Shown here one piece after another: positions 25,468 to 34,877 of a stretch of DNA of 64,000 nt (position 1 is the first letter of the stretch; the number at the start of each line of letters is the position of its first letter). The stretch comes from Streptomyces asoensis (GTDB lineage Bacteria > Actinomycetota > Actinomycetes > Streptomycetales > Streptomycetaceae), in assembly GCF_013085465.1 (NCBI RefSeq), contig NZ_CP049838.1:5456001-5520000 (forward strand). Direction: 5' to 3'. Under the pieces are notes generated by a model. It saw nothing but the letters and a program-made list of their open reading frames with translations, searched no databases and was not told where the DNA came from. The position numbers and the translations under genes are program-made.

Positions 25468-26217
25468 TCAGACGCCGCTGAGCATGGCGAGGACATTGTC
25501 GTACGTGCCGTTGGCCTCCGCGTCCCGCACGAACCGGGCGCGCTCGACGACGATCTCCCCGGCGTCGGGCTGCTCGCGCAGGAGGGTGAGGGTCTCGGTG
25601 AGGAAGTCGTCGAGCGGCATGGCGTTCTCGTCGTCCTGCTGTCCGAGCAGGGTGGTGCGCACGCCCGGCGGAGCCACCTCGATCACCTGGACGCCGGCGT
25701 CGGCGCCGGAGAGCTGCACGCGCAGGCTCTCGGAGAAGGAGTGCAGGGCGGCCTTGGTCGCGTTGTAGGTGGGAGTGACCGGCAGCGGTACGAACGCCAG
25801 CGCCGAGGTGACGTTCACGACGGCCGCGTCGTCCTTGCCCAGCAGCAGCGGCAGGAAGGCGTACGTCACCCGGATCGTGCCCAGCAGGTTGACCGTGACG
25901 TGGTCCTCGGCGACCCGGAGGTCGGCCGGGTCGAGCAGGTTCTCCCGCAGCATGATGCCGGCGTTGTTGACCAGGACGTTCAGCTCCGGGTGGGCGGACG
26001 CCACCGTTTCCTGGGCCCGGGCGATCGAGGCGGGGTCCGTGACGTCGAGGACGAGCGCCTCGATGCCCGGGTGCTCGGTCGTGATCTCGTCGAGGAGCTC
26101 CTTGCGGCGGCCGGCGACGATCACCTTGTTGCCGGCCTCGTGCAGGCGCAGGGCCAGGCCGAGCCCGATGCCCGAGGTGCCGCCGGTGATCAGGATCGTG
26201 TTGCCGGTCATCTTCAT
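25468..26217 (-). CDS. SDR oxidoreductase, DltE-like
   Basis: A 249-residue short-chain dehydrogenase. Coenzyme motif TGGTSGIGLGLALRLHEAGN, NNAG motif (VLVNNAGIMLRENLL), Ser (VVNVTSALAFV) and the YxxxK site (PTYNATKAALHSFSESLRVQ) are all present. The end, APPGVRTTLLGQQDDENAMP, resembles the DltE branch. The start codon at 26217 has AAGGAG eight bases upstream, a near-perfect ribosome site. The gene is divergent from an XRE regulator and followed by a TetR gene. Confidence 0.85.
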   Translation of the reverse strand: MKMTGNTILITGGTSGIGLGLALRLHEAGNKVIVAGRRKELLDEITTEHPGIEALVLDVTDPASIARAQETVASAHPELNVLVNNAGIMLRENLLDPADLRVAEDHVTVNLLGTIRVTYAFLPLLLGKDDAAVVNVTSALAFVPLPVTPTYNATKAALHSFSESLRVQLSGADAGVQVIEVAPPGVRTTLLGQQDDENAMPLDDFLTETLTLLREQPDAGEIVVERARFVRDAEANGTYDNVLAMLSGV

Positions 26218-26357
26218 GGGATCTCTCCTTCGCTGGGCACGAGCTGCTGAACGCCACGCCCGCAGCCTCGACCGTAGGAGCGCCTGCCCGGAGGCGGGAG
26301 AGGAAGGTTCATCCATGGATCGGCGGTCCCTGGCTGGGACAACGCAAAGCGGCGACG

Positions 26358-27209
26358 ATGGAGGGCATGGACAGGAAAGAGCTGGCGGAGTTCCTGCGTC
26401 GACGGCGCGAGACGCTGCGCCCCCGCGACGTCGGACTGGTCGAGGGCCCGCGGCGGCGCACCCAGGGGCTGCGCCGCGAGGAGGTCGCCCAGCTCGCCGG
26501 CATGTCCACCGACTACTACGCCCGCCTGGAACAGCAGCGCGCGCCGCAACCGTCCCTCCAGATCACCACGGCCCTGGCCCGGGCCCTACGGCTGACACCG
26601 GACGAACGCGACCACCTCTTCGCCCTCATCGGCCACAACGCCCCCGCCCGCTTCCAGCGTTCCGAGCACGTCAGCCCAGCCCTCATGCGGGTCCTGGAGC
26701 GACTGAACGACGACACCCCGGCCCTGGTGCTGTCCGACATGGCCGACACCCTCGCGATGAACCCGATCGCCGTAGCCCTGCTCGGCGACCAGACGCGCCA
26801 CACCGGACTGGCCCGCAGCGCCTACTACCGCTGGTTCACCGACCCCGCCGAGCGGCTGGTGTACCCCGAGGAGGACCACCCCCGCCACAGCCGCGCCCAG
26901 GCAGCCCGCCTACGGGCCGCGCTCACGGTCGGCAGCGGAGACCCCCGGGCCACCCGGATCATCACCGAACTCCACGAACGCAGCCCCGAGTTCGCCGACG
27001 TGTGGGAACTCCAGGAAGTCGCCCAGCGCTACCGCGACAGCAAGACGATCCTCCACCCCGACCTCGGCCGCATCGACGTCGACGCCCAGGTCCTGTTCAC
27101 CGAGAACCGCGCCCAGACCCTCGTGGTCATGACCGCCCGCCCCGGCACGGAAAGCCAGGGAAAGCTCGAGCTCCTCTCCGTCATAGGACACCAGCAGCTC
27201 ACCCCCTGA
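26358..27209 (+). CDS. XRE-family regulator with MmyB-like ligand domain
   Basis: A 283-residue transcription regulator. The helix-turn-helix is seen in RRRTQGLRREEVAQLAGMST then DYYARLEQQRAPQPSLQITT. The C-terminal MmyB-like PAS domain carries DTLAMNPIAVALLGDQTRHT and YRWFTDPAERLVYPEEDHPR. An in-frame ATG at 26367 (MDRKELAEF) is also possible. It is divergent from the SDR gene, the usual arrangement for this family, and probably controls it. Confidence 0.85.
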   Translation: MEGMDRKELAEFLRRRRETLRPRDVGLVEGPRRRTQGLRREEVAQLAGMSTDYYARLEQQRAPQPSLQITTALARALRLTPDERDHLFALIGHNAPARFQRSEHVSPALMRVLERLNDDTPALVLSDMADTLAMNPIAVALLGDQTRHTGLARSAYYRWFTDPAERLVYPEEDHPRHSRAQAARLRAALTVGSGDPRATRIITELHERSPEFADVWELQEVAQRYRDSKTILHPDLGRIDVDAQVLFTENRAQTLVVMTARPGTESQGKLELLSVIGHQQLTP

Positions 27210-27250
27210 AGTCTCCACCCGTGCAGGCGCGCGGCAGGCCGCGCCCCGGG

Positions 27251-28513
27251 TCAGCCGGGACCGCGCCACTCGAGCAGCAGCAGGGACGCGTCGTCCGTCG
27301 TGATGCCGCCCCGCGCCAGCCTGAGCGCGTGGGAGAGGGACCGGGCCACGGCCGGGACCTGCTGCGCCGTCCGTTCGACGCGGTCCACCCAGCGGATGAG
27401 CTGTTCCTCGCCGAACTCCACACCGCCCGCAAGGTGCTCCTCGACCAGTCCGTCCGTGAAGCACATGATCCGGTCCCCGCGATCGAGGTCCAGCTCACTG
27501 ACCAGGGGTTCGCGACCGCCGAAGCCGACGGGGAGCGTCGTCGGGCCGCGCAGCCGCCGCACGACGCGGTGCCCGCGGATCAGCAGCGGAGCCGGATGCC
27601 CCGCGTTGACCCACTGGAAGCGGCCCGTCGCCGTGTCGAGCCGCATCATCTGAGCGGTCACGAAGTGGTCGGGGCCGAACTGCTCGGCGACGGCGCGGTC
27701 CATGAACGCGTAGATCTCCGCCAGCCCGACGCTGATCCGCCGTGCGTGCCGGTAGGCGCCGATGGCCACCGTGGCCATCGTGGCGGCGTCCAGGCCGTGG
27801 CCCATCGCGTCGACCATGGTCACGTGCAGCAGATCGCCGTTGAGGGCGTAGTCGAAGCTGTCGCCGGCCACGTCGTAGGCGGGCTCCAGCACCCCGGCCA
27901 GGCTGATCCGCGGCGTGGACATCGCCAGCGGCGGCAGCAGCGCCCACTGGATCTCCGCCGCCACACTCATCGGTTCGCTGCGCCGGGCCCGGAAGAAGAG
28001 ATCGGTGTACCCGTGCTTGGCCATCAGCGTGTCGGCCACCAGAGCGGCGATCCGGCGCAGCAGCCGCCGGTCGTCCTCCACCACCCGGTCCAGGGTGACG
28101 GCCATGATGCCCACCTGGTCTCCGCCGTCCTGGAGGGGCAGGTAGACGCGGACACCGTCCGCCCGCGGCACTTCGACGCGACGAACGGCCTGGAAGGCAC
28201 GGCCGGCGTCGGAGTCCTCGATCGGCTGCGGATCGCCGGCCGTCAGACCGGCGAGCGGCAGGGGCACCAGCCACACCTGGCCGTAGTCCAACAGGAAGAC
28301 CGAGGTCTCCCGGCCGCCGAGCCTGCCCACCGCCTCCGCGATGAGCACACCGAGGAGATGGGGCGGAACCTCGTGGCCCTGGTCCAGCAGGGCCCCGAGG
28401 AGCTCCTCACCGAATCCCTCCGAGCGGCCCCACCCAGGAGGGCCGTGCCGTCCCGGAGCGCTGCGTCGCCCGGGACGGATGCGCCGGTGGATCCGCAGGA
28501 AAGGTCTGTGCAC
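27251..28513 (-). CDS. SpoIIE/RsbU-type PP2C serine/threonine phosphatase
   Basis: A 420-residue protein with an N-terminal GAF-like region (about 45-170) and a C-terminal PP2C domain of the SpoIIE class. The domain shows YDVAGDSFDYALNGDLLHVT (metal Asp), VDAMGHGLDAATMATVAIGA, VNAGHPAPLLI, CFTDGLVEEHLAGGVEFGEE and TDDASLLLLEW, so all catalytic metal-binding Asp residues are present. Such proteins dephosphorylate anti-anti-sigma factors in stress pathways. No partner-switch anti-sigma gene is adjacent. The first 40 residues are Arg/Pro-rich and the true start may lie further in. Confidence 0.8.
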   Translation of the reverse strand: MHRPFLRIHRRIRPGRRSAPGRHGPPGWGRSEGFGEELLGALLDQGHEVPPHLLGVLIAEAVGRLGGRETSVFLLDYGQVWLVPLPLAGLTAGDPQPIEDSDAGRAFQAVRRVEVPRADGVRVYLPLQDGGDQVGIMAVTLDRVVEDDRRLLRRIAALVADTLMAKHGYTDLFFRARRSEPMSVAAEIQWALLPPLAMSTPRISLAGVLEPAYDVAGDSFDYALNGDLLHVTMVDAMGHGLDAATMATVAIGAYRHARRISVGLAEIYAFMDRAVAEQFGPDHFVTAQMMRLDTATGRFQWVNAGHPAPLLIRGHRVVRRLRGPTTLPVGFGGREPLVSELDLDRGDRIMCFTDGLVEEHLAGGVEFGEEQLIRWVDRVERTAQQVPAVARSLSHALRLARGGITTDDASLLLLEWRGPG

Positions 28514-28616
28514 ACGAACTCCCGACGCAGCCGCTCGGCCGAATCAGCGTTGCCACGGCCTCTGCCGTCCATCCCACAGGATCTCTCGCACGACGACCAC
28601 CGCAGGGATCGGCGGT

Positions 28617-29126
28617 TCACCTCACGCGGTTCTCACCCGCTTCGGGCTGCTCTTCCTCCTCCTCGTCGGGAAGATGGACGTCGTCGACGGCGATGTTGAC
28701 CTCGACGACCTCCAGGCCCGTCATCCGCTCCACCGAGCCGATGACGTTGGAGCGCACGTCACCCGTCACGTCGACGATGGAGACGCCGTACTCGACGACG
28801 ATGTTCAGGTCGACGGCGGCCTGCCGCTCGCCGACCTCGACCTTCACTCCTCGCGTGGCGCCTCCGCCTCCGCCACCGCCGGGGACACGTTCCCGCATGG
28901 CGCCGAAGGCGCGGGCCATGCCTCCGCCGAGATTGTGGATGCCCGGCACCTCACGGGTGGCCATGCCCGCGATCTTGGCCACCACACCGTCCGCGATGGA
29001 GGTCCTGCCCCGGGTCTCCGCCGGAGCCCCGGCTCCGGTACGGCCCTTCAGCGTGCTCACGCCCGTACCCGGCCGGTCGCCCGAGCCGGTGCTGCTCGCT
29101 TGCTTGCTGGTGATGTTGTCTGTCAT
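28617..29126 (-). CDS. Asp23/Gls24 family envelope stress protein
   Basis: A 169-residue protein. The family core is ADGVVAKIAGMATREVPGIH then NLGGGMARAFGAMRERV and VKVEVGERQAAVDLNIVVEY, ending with GLEVVEVNIAVDDVHLPDEE. Asp23/Gls24 proteins sit at the membrane and respond to envelope stress. No signal peptide or membrane helix is present. A Gly-rich linker (PGGGGGGGA) splits the core. The nearby SpoIIE phosphatase suggests a stress-response neighbourhood. Confidence 0.8.
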   Translation of the reverse strand: MTDNITSKQASSTGSGDRPGTGVSTLKGRTGAGAPAETRGRTSIADGVVAKIAGMATREVPGIHNLGGGMARAFGAMRERVPGGGGGGGATRGVKVEVGERQAAVDLNIVVEYGVSIVDVTGDVRSNVIGSVERMTGLEVVEVNIAVDDVHLPDEEEEEQPEAGENRVR

Positions 29127-29357
29127 GACGATCGCCTCGGCCCTGTCCGATGTGCTGTGCGGCCCCCGAGTACCCGCGCCTCCCGAGCCACGAACGGGAT
29201 CGGCATGATCGAAGGGACCGGTGGTCCTCCGTCGGCCCGATATCGGCCGACGGACCCGGGGACGCCGCCGACGGTGGCGCGAGACAGGCCCCGGCCCGAG
29301 GTGCCGGAGCGGGCCGCGTCACGGACCCGTGTCGACCCCCGTCCTTCCGGGGCGCGG

Positions 29358-29412
29358 GGGAGTAGCTTGGGGGAGCGAGGATCCTCCGTACACCGGCGTT
29401 CAGGCCGGTCTC
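29358..29412 (+). promoter_or_regulatory. Conserved leader motif A upstream of a DUF5994 gene
   Basis: GGAGTAGCTTG, CGAGGATCCTCCG and CACCGGCGTTCA occur in this order. The same order and spacing recur at 30,240-30,297 before the second DUF5994 gene. The block includes a likely -10-like AT step and a CGAGGATCCTCG palindrome. The remaining bases of 29127-29749 hold only the doubtful small frame at 29467. Confidence 0.5.
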
Positions 29413-29466
29413 GTCCTCCTGGTTCGACCACACCGGGTGCTTCGCGCTCGAGGCAGGTTCCGCCTT

Positions 29467-29661
29467 ATGGCCGCCGAAGCCGCACACCTGTCCGATCGTT
29501 CCTCGGCCGCGCCGAGGGTGTCGTCGTACCCGGCAGTCGCCCGGCAGGCCGCCGACGCGCTTCGCTGGTTCTTCGCCTGTGACGAAACCGGCGGCTCTCC
29601 CCCCAGGCGCGAAGGCGGCGGCTCGCGCGGACAGCCGACCGCGGACGGCAGGAGCAGCTGA
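29467..29661 (+). CDS. Small hypothetical protein, uncertain
   Basis: An ATG at 29467 opens a 64-residue frame (AAHLSDRSSAAPRVSSYPAV, ARQAADALRWFFACDETGGS) with no match I recognise. It follows leader motif A by about 55 bases and precedes the first DUF5994 gene. No strong ribosome site is seen. It may be a short gene of the leader, a remnant of a regulator, or not coding. Confidence 0.3.
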   Translation: MAAEAAHLSDRSSAAPRVSSYPAVARQAADALRWFFACDETGGSPPRREGGGSRGQPTADGRSS

Positions 29662-29749
29662 CCGCTCCGCCCCCGCGACGACACTTCCGTCCCCACGCAG
29701 GGTCGACGTGTCCTGCGGGCCGCACCCTCGGCAGCCGACAGGAGCAGAT

Positions 29750-30148
29750 ATGACCACCGCACTTCAGCCCCCGCTCCCCTCCCACCCCCTCCTCCGCCTG
29801 AGCCTGGCGCCCCGCGGCACCATGCCACGCCCCATCGACGGCGCCTGGTGGCCCCGCTCCTACGACCTGCTCGCCGAGCTCCCCCGTCTCCTGGGCGGAC
29901 TGCCGCCCGAGTGGGGCCAGATCACCAGCGTCACCTTCAGCGGGTCGAAGTGGTCCGCGACGCCCGGCCGGACACTCGTCTGCAACCAGGTCGTACGACT
30001 GCGCAGAACCGTGACGGCATCCGACCCGGACACCGTCGTCCTGCTCGCGCCCGGCCAAGGGCGCTGGGATCTGCTGGTCGTCCCTCCGGACACCACCGAG
30101 CATGCCGCACAGGTGTTCATGGCAGCTGCGGCAGACGATCACTCCTGA
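29750..30148 (+). CDS. DUF5994 family protein (copy 1)
   Basis: A 132-residue cytoplasmic protein of the DUF5994 family. The core is DGAWWPRSYDLLAELPRLLG then WGQITSVTFSGSKWSATPGR and GQGRWDLLVVPPDTTEHAAQ. GGAG lies six bases before the ATG. Function is unknown. A paralogue sits 207 bases downstream (WWPRSRDLVAELP, WGRITRVTVNPTHW), so a duplication is visible. Both are preceded by the same leader motif. Confidence 0.8.
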   Translation: MTTALQPPLPSHPLLRLSLAPRGTMPRPIDGAWWPRSYDLLAELPRLLGGLPPEWGQITSVTFSGSKWSATPGRTLVCNQVVRLRRTVTASDPDTVVLLAPGQGRWDLLVVPPDTTEHAAQVFMAAAADDHS

Positions 30149-30239
30149 CAGCGACCCGCGGACGGGCCGCGTGGGCACGCGGCGGAGGGCCGTGCGGCCG
30201 CACGGTCCGTTCGGCCGCACGGTCCGTTCGGCTTGACCG

Positions 30240-30297
30240 AGGAGTAGCCTGAAATCACCGAGGATATTTCGCGCACCGGCTTTCACGCTCGTGTCGT
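30240..30297 (+). promoter_or_regulatory. Conserved leader motif B upstream of a DUF5994 gene
   Basis: GGAGTAGCCTG, CGAGGATATTTCG and CACCGGCTTTCACGC match the block at 29,358-29,412 with one base difference in spacing. It lies about 60 bases before the second DUF5994 ATG (30355). The repeated position before paralogues suggests a shared promoter or RNA leader. Confidence 0.5.
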
Positions 30298-30354
30298 TTT
30301 CGGCGATTCACTATGCCGGGCCGGTCATCACCGGCCCGGGGCAGGGTTCGCGTC

Positions 30355-30951
30355 ATGACTGCGACCATTACCCTCTCGCCGACACTCGAAGCCGAAGACC
30401 GGTCCTCCTCGTCCTCCCTCCGTCTGTCGCTCGCTCCCTCCGGTCCCGCGCCGGCTCTCCTGGACGGCGCCTGGTGGCCCCGTTCCCGCGATCTGGTGGC
30501 GGAACTCCCGTCTCTGACAGCCGCGCTGGAGCCGTTGTGGGGGCGGATCACCCGGGTCACGGTGAATCCCACCCACTGGCCGGCCGTGCCGCGCAAGGTG
30601 CCCGTCGCCGGGCATGTGGTGAAGGTGGGCTGGTTCCTGGCCGAGCAGGATCCGCACGAACTGCTGCTGCTCTCCTACCGCATGGGCCGCTGGAACCTCC
30701 TGGTGGTCCCGCCGCGCACGGATCCCGCCTCGGCCGCCTGGCTGATGGCCGCCGCGAGCGACCCCCTGGGCACCTCGACCGCGAGCCGGCTGATGGAGCA
30801 GGCCGCGCGTCTGCGGACGGTGTCCGAGTCCGACCGGGCCGTGGAAGCGGTCTGGGACTCCGAAGGGGGACATGAGGCCCGCGCCCGGGCCGCACGTCCA
30901 CGCATCCCGGCCGTCACCGCCGCGCTGCCGTACCGACCGATGGCGAGGTGA
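30355..30951 (+). CDS. DUF5994 family protein (copy 2)
   Basis: A 198-residue paralogue of the gene at 29750. LRLSLAPSGPAPALLDGAWW and PRSRDLVAELPSLTAALEPL align with copy 1 (LRLSLAPRGTMPRPIDGAWW), and GRWNLLVVPPRTDPASAAWL with its GRWDLLVVPP. It has an extra 55-residue C-terminal tail (MEQAARLRTVSESDRAVEAV). Its stop lies five bases before the next gene's ATG. Function is unknown. Confidence 0.8.
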   Translation: MTATITLSPTLEAEDRSSSSSLRLSLAPSGPAPALLDGAWWPRSRDLVAELPSLTAALEPLWGRITRVTVNPTHWPAVPRKVPVAGHVVKVGWFLAEQDPHELLLLSYRMGRWNLLVVPPRTDPASAAWLMAAASDPLGTSTASRLMEQAARLRTVSESDRAVEAVWDSEGGHEARARAARPRIPAVTAALPYRPMAR

Positions 30952-30956
30952 GGACC

Positions 30957-31214
30957 ATGCAGACGTTCGTGACCGTGATCGTGGTCCTGGCGATGATCGC
31001 CTTCGGGGTGCTCCTGATCCACCTGCTCAACTCGCAGCACAGCGACCGCATCGCGGCCTTCCACTACGGCCGCTCCGGGACGCCCGTCGAGGGACCGTCT
31101 CCACCGACTCCGCGCAAGACGCGCGGTCGGCCGGAGCCGAGCGCCACCGGCGGCCGCACGCGACGGTCACGACGGCGGACGCCGACGGCTCCACCCCCGG
31201 CGCCGCACCCCTGA
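30957..31214 (+). CDS. Small single-pass membrane protein
   Basis: An 85-residue protein. The N-terminus is a membrane helix (FVTVIVVLAMIAFGVLLIHL) followed by a short loop and a Pro/Arg-rich cytoplasmic tail (TPRKTRGRPEPSATGGRTRR). GAGG lies upstream of the ATG. A GTG at 30948 overlapping the DUF5994 stop would give three more residues. It is likely co-transcribed with DUF5994 copy 2. No family is recognised. Confidence 0.6.
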   Translation: MQTFVTVIVVLAMIAFGVLLIHLLNSQHSDRIAAFHYGRSGTPVEGPSPPTPRKTRGRPEPSATGGRTRRSRRRTPTAPPPAPHP

Positions 31215-31292
31215 GGTGTCGTCCCCGGAGGTGTGAGCGCGGACAGGCCGGGCCGCCCGTGTCGCTGGTGAGGCAGGGGTGACGCAGTGTGG

Positions 31293-32801
31293 TCAGTCCG
31301 CGGCCGCTGCCTCCGACCGTGGGCCGGAGCCCGGCAGAAGACGTGATCGGCTCACCGTGAAGCCGACCGCGGCGCCACCGCCGGGCCGCGTACCCGCCGA
31401 CACGGATCCGCCGTGGGCCTCCGCGACGTCGTGGACGATGGCGAGGCCGAGTCCGGAGCCGGGCAGACCGCGTGCGCTGTCGGCCCGGTAGAAGCGGTCG
31501 AACACCCTGCTGGTGTCGGCGGCGGCGATGCCGGGCCCCCGGTCGTGGACGGTGACCGCTCCCTGGCGGATGCGCACCTCGATGGGCTCGCTGCCGTCGG
31601 CGTCGAACTTTGCGGCGTTCTCCAGCAGATTGCCCACCGCGCGTTCGAGGCCCTGGGAGCTGCCGCGCACCACGGAGTCGTCGGCGTCGACATGGACCAG
31701 GCGTCCGGTGCGCCGGTACACGCGTCGCGCCGCCCGGCGCGCCACCTCGGCCAGGGCCACGGGTTCTTCGGTCTCCCCGCGGCGGCCTGCCAGTGCCAGT
31801 TCGACGAGTTCGTCGACGAGGTGACCGAGTTCGCGCGTCTCGTGCTGGATGTCGTCGAGGAGCCGGTCGCGGGAGTCGGGGGACAGCTCGCTGACGCGGT
31901 GCAGCACGGTGGCGTTGGCCAGCAGGCTGGTCAGCGGGGTCCGCAGCTCGTGGGCGGCGTCGTGCACCAGCCGTTCCTGGGCCTCCCGGGCGGCGACCAT
32001 GCGGCCGAGCATCCTGCTGAAGGACGCGGACAGCCGCCCGACCTCGTCGCGTCCGCCCACCGGTTCCGTGGCGTCGTGCGCGACCCGGCCGTCCGTGCTG
32101 ACCTCCTCGGCGACTTCGGCCAGCCGGGCCAGCCGTCGGGTGACGCGTCCGGCGAGCAGCCGGCCCGCGGCCGCCGCGACGAGCATGACCGCCAGACTGA
32201 CCGCCGCGATCTGTCGCGCCATGCCGGCCAGCACCTGGCGGGTCTGGTCGACCTGGACGGCCACCTGAAGGGCGCCGCGGCTCTCGCCGAGAGCGGTCGT
32301 CAGCAGGCGGTAGCTGTGGCCGCCCGCGTCGATCTCGGTGGTGTCCGACTGCCCGGCCTCGCCGGAGGCGGCGAGGGCGCGCGCGGCGTCGGACACCGGC
32401 AGCTTCTCCAGCGGGCCGCTCAGGCGGATGGGCGTACCGTCCCGGCCCACGGCCTGGAGGACCGGCTGCGGTGCCGCTTCACCCCCCGGGGCGGGCAGGT
32501 CCAGTCCGGGAAAGGGAGCGGGGCTCCGGCTGACGGGGCTCTGACTGACGGCGCTTTGGCCGGCGGGGCTCTGACCGACCGGGCCCTGGCCGGCGGGGCC
32601 TTGGCCGACCGTGTCGGCCGGAGTCTGCTCCTTGCGTTTCTCCATGCCACGGGTCAGGGCCACGGTGGTCGACCGCAGCGTCCGGTCGACCTCCGCGAAC
32701 ACGCGGTCGGAGGCGGCGAGGTAGCTCAGCGCACCGACCGTCACCGCCACCGCGGCCCCGACGGCGGCGAAGGCGAGCGCGAACCGCGAGCGCAGGCTCA
32801 T
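31293..32801 (-). CDS. Sensor histidine kinase (HAMP, HisKA, HATPase)
   Basis: A 502-residue membrane sensor. The first membrane segment is [20 protein letters not shown]; the second ([20 protein letters not shown]) leads into HAMP. The HisKA box is [20 protein letters not shown] (phosphoacceptor His in HELRTPL). The HATPase has [33 protein letters not shown] and [20 protein letters not shown]. The periplasmic region carries a [20 protein letters not shown] repeat. It overlaps the response regulator by four bases (ATGA), so the two form a pair. Confidence 0.9.
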   Translation of the reverse strand: MSLRSRFALAFAAVGAAVAVTVGALSYLAASDRVFAEVDRTLRSTTVALTRGMEKRKEQTPADTVGQGPAGQGPVGQSPAGQSAVSQSPVSRSPAPFPGLDLPAPGGEAAPQPVLQAVGRDGTPIRLSGPLEKLPVSDAARALAASGEAGQSDTTEIDAGGHSYRLLTTALGESRGALQVAVQVDQTRQVLAGMARQIAAVSLAVMLVAAAAGRLLAGRVTRRLARLAEVAEEVSTDGRVAHDATEPVGGRDEVGRLSASFSRMLGRMVAAREAQERLVHDAAHELRTPLTSLLANATVLHRVSELSPDSRDRLLDDIQHETRELGHLVDELVELALAGRRGETEEPVALAEVARRAARRVYRRTGRLVHVDADDSVVRGSSQGLERAVGNLLENAAKFDADGSEPIEVRIRQGAVTVHDRGPGIAAADTSRVFDRFYRADSARGLPGSGLGLAIVHDVAEAHGGSVSAGTRPGGGAAVGFTVSRSRLLPGSGPRSEAAAAD

Positions 32802-33538
32802 GGCCGCCGCGCCGCGTAACCCACGCCGCGTACCGTGCGGATCAGGTCGGGTGCTCCGGCATCGGTGAGCTTGCGCCGCAGATAGCCGATGTATCCGGCG
32901 AGGTTCTTCGCGTCCACACCGGCGTCAGGACCCCAGACGCTTCGGTAGATCGCCGCATGGTCCAGTACGAGGCCCTCGTCGCGCACCAGAAGCTCCAGCA
33001 GGTCGAACTCGGTTCTGGTCAGCCGTAGTTCCGCCGCGCCCCACCATGCACGTCGCATGCCGGGGGAGACGCGCAACGACGCCATCCGCAGCACGTCACC
33101 GGGGCGCTCGCCCTCCCCGCCCTCCTCGGCCCCCTCGCTCTCCTCGGCCGGTGAGGCGGGCGATGCCGTCAGCACGGCCCGACGCAGAAGTGCCCTCAGC
33201 CGCGCGAGCAGTTCGGGCACCTCGAAGGGTTTGGGCAGGTAGTCGTCGGCGCCGGCGTCCAGACCGTTCGCCCGGTCCGGGATCCCGGCCCGTGCGGTGA
33301 GCAACAGCACGGGGACGCGGTCCCCGTCGGCGCGCAGCACACGGCACACGGCCACACCGTCGATGTGCGGCATCATCACATCGAGGACGAGCGCGCTGAA
33401 GGACTCCCTGCGGGCCAGGACCAGGGCCTCCACACCGTCACCTGCGGTGACGACGTCGTACCCCTCCAGCTCCAGCGCCCGCTCGACGGCTTCGCGGACG
33501 GCACGATCGTCGTCGGCGACGAGGACACGCTCCGGCAT
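32798..33538 (-). CDS. OmpR/PhoB-family response regulator
   Basis: A 246-residue regulator. The receiver domain has the acidic pair at VADDDRAV, phosphoacceptor Asp53 ([13 protein letters not shown]) and Lys at [16 protein letters not shown]. The C-terminal winged helix ends [20 protein letters not shown] then [20 protein letters not shown] and [12 protein letters not shown] Glu/Gly-rich linker ([17 protein letters not shown]) joins the domains. It is upstream of and overlapping its kinase gene. It may control the divergent DUF3500/HupE pair. Confidence 0.9.
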   Translation of the reverse strand: MPERVLVADDDRAVREAVERALELEGYDVVTAGDGVEALVLARRESFSALVLDVMMPHIDGVAVCRVLRADGDRVPVLLLTARAGIPDRANGLDAGADDYLPKPFEVPELLARLRALLRRAVLTASPASPAEESEGAEEGGEGERPGDVLRMASLRVSPGMRRAWWGAAELRLTRTEFDLLELLVRDEGLVLDHAAIYRSVWGPDAGVDAKNLAGYIGYLRRKLTDAGAPDLIRTVRGVGYAARRP

Positions 33539-33661
33539 GCGCGCATGGTCGCACAGCGTTCTGTGAGCCGCTTCTCATCCAATTCCGGACTGGCTCCGGC
33601 CGCGCTCTGAGACCGCACTCCCACGATGGAGGCCCCCACCACCTCACGCCACAGGAGCCCC

Positions 33662-34876
33662 ATGTCCTCCCACACCCGCCCCGTTCTGCGCCGGCCCGTG
33701 GTGCTCGCCGCGTGCCTCAGCGTCGCCCTCGGCACCGTCGGCTATCTCGCGTTCGACCCGGGGTCCGCCTCGGCGACCACGGTCGCCAAGCAGGCGGTCC
33801 CGGCCTCCGCGGCCCGCACCGGCGCCGGCGGCGCCAACACCGCCCAGGTCGTGAAGGCCGCCAACGCCTTCCTCGCGACGCTGTCCGACGAACAGAAGGA
33901 CGCCGTCCTCTACGACTTCGACGACGCGGCGAAGAAGACCGGCTGGTCGAACTTCCCGACGCCCGTCGTCGAGCGCAACGGCCTCAAGCTGGGGGACCTC
34001 ACCGACGCACAGGACGCGGCGGCCATGAAGGTCATGGAGGCGGCGCTCAGCAAGCAGGGTTACGAGGAGCTCGTCGAGATCCGCAAGGCGGACGACTACC
34101 TCGGCTCGCTGTCCGACACGGGGGACGGGTCGACGGCCACGCCCACCGCCACACCCACCGCCACGCGCACGCCGCCCTCCGGCGCACCGACCGACGGGAC
34201 CGGCGGCGGGCCGGGCGGGCCGGGCGGTGGCGGCGGTGCCAACTTCGGCGCGGAGTGGTACTACATCTCCTTCTTCGGACAGCCCAGCAAGACCGGCGAG
34301 TTCACCGTCCAGTACGGCGGCCACCACGCGGCGTACAACATCACCTACGCCGGGAACAACGTGACCATGTCACCCACCCTGACCGCGGTCGAGCCGGAGG
34401 AGTTCGTCCTCGACGACAAGGCCTACGCCCCGCTCGCCGACAAGCGGGCCGCCACCATCGGCGCCGTCCAGGCGCTCACCGCCGACGAACTGGCCGCCGC
34501 CGAGATCGACGGCAGCTTCGACGACCTCTACCTCGGCCCGGGCAATGACGGCCCCTTCCCGACCGACCCCGAGGGCGTCCTCGTCAGCAGCCTCACCAAG
34601 AAGCAGCAGGCGAAGGTCACCGCGATGCTGCGCACCTGGGTCGACGACCTGGACGAGAAGGCCGCGGCACGGCTCCTGGCCAAGTACGTCTCCGAGTACG
34701 ACGAGACGTACATCGGCTGGAGCGGCGGCACCACCATCGACAACGACCAGACGTACGTCCGCCTCGACGGCCCGTCCGCCTGGATCGAGTTCTCCAACCA
34801 GCCCGGCGCCTCGACCGACGAGATCCACCAGCACACGATCTTCCGGGACGAGACGTCCGACTACGGCTGGGAATGA
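33662..34876 (+). CDS. DUF3500 family secreted protein
   Basis: A 404-residue protein with a signal peptide (VVLAACLSVALGTVGYLAFD) and the DUF3500 domain, seen in ANAFLATLSDEQKDAVLYDF then DDAAKKTGWSNFPTPVVERN and WYYISFFGQPSKTGEFTVQY. The end, IEFSNQPGASTDEIHQHTIF, is typical. A Thr/Pro linker (TPTATPTATRTPPS) and Gly run separate the halves. AGGAG sits six bases before the ATG. The next gene begins two bases after the stop, so it is co-transcribed with the HupE/UreJ gene. Confidence 0.8.
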   Translation: MSSHTRPVLRRPVVLAACLSVALGTVGYLAFDPGSASATTVAKQAVPASAARTGAGGANTAQVVKAANAFLATLSDEQKDAVLYDFDDAAKKTGWSNFPTPVVERNGLKLGDLTDAQDAAAMKVMEAALSKQGYEELVEIRKADDYLGSLSDTGDGSTATPTATPTATRTPPSGAPTDGTGGGPGGPGGGGGANFGAEWYYISFFGQPSKTGEFTVQYGGHHAAYNITYAGNNVTMSPTLTAVEPEEFVLDDKAYAPLADKRAATIGAVQALTADELAAAEIDGSFDDLYLGPGNDGPFPTDPEGVLVSSLTKKQQAKVTAMLRTWVDDLDEKAAARLLAKYVSEYDETYIGWSGGTTIDNDQTYVRLDGPSAWIEFSNQPGASTDEIHQHTIFRDETSDYGWE

Positions 34877-34877
34877 C

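Noticed and set aside
29150..29365. Short plus frame between Asp23 and DUF5994 genes
   Set aside because: Arg/Gly-rich translation without ribosome site or family; probably the promoter region.
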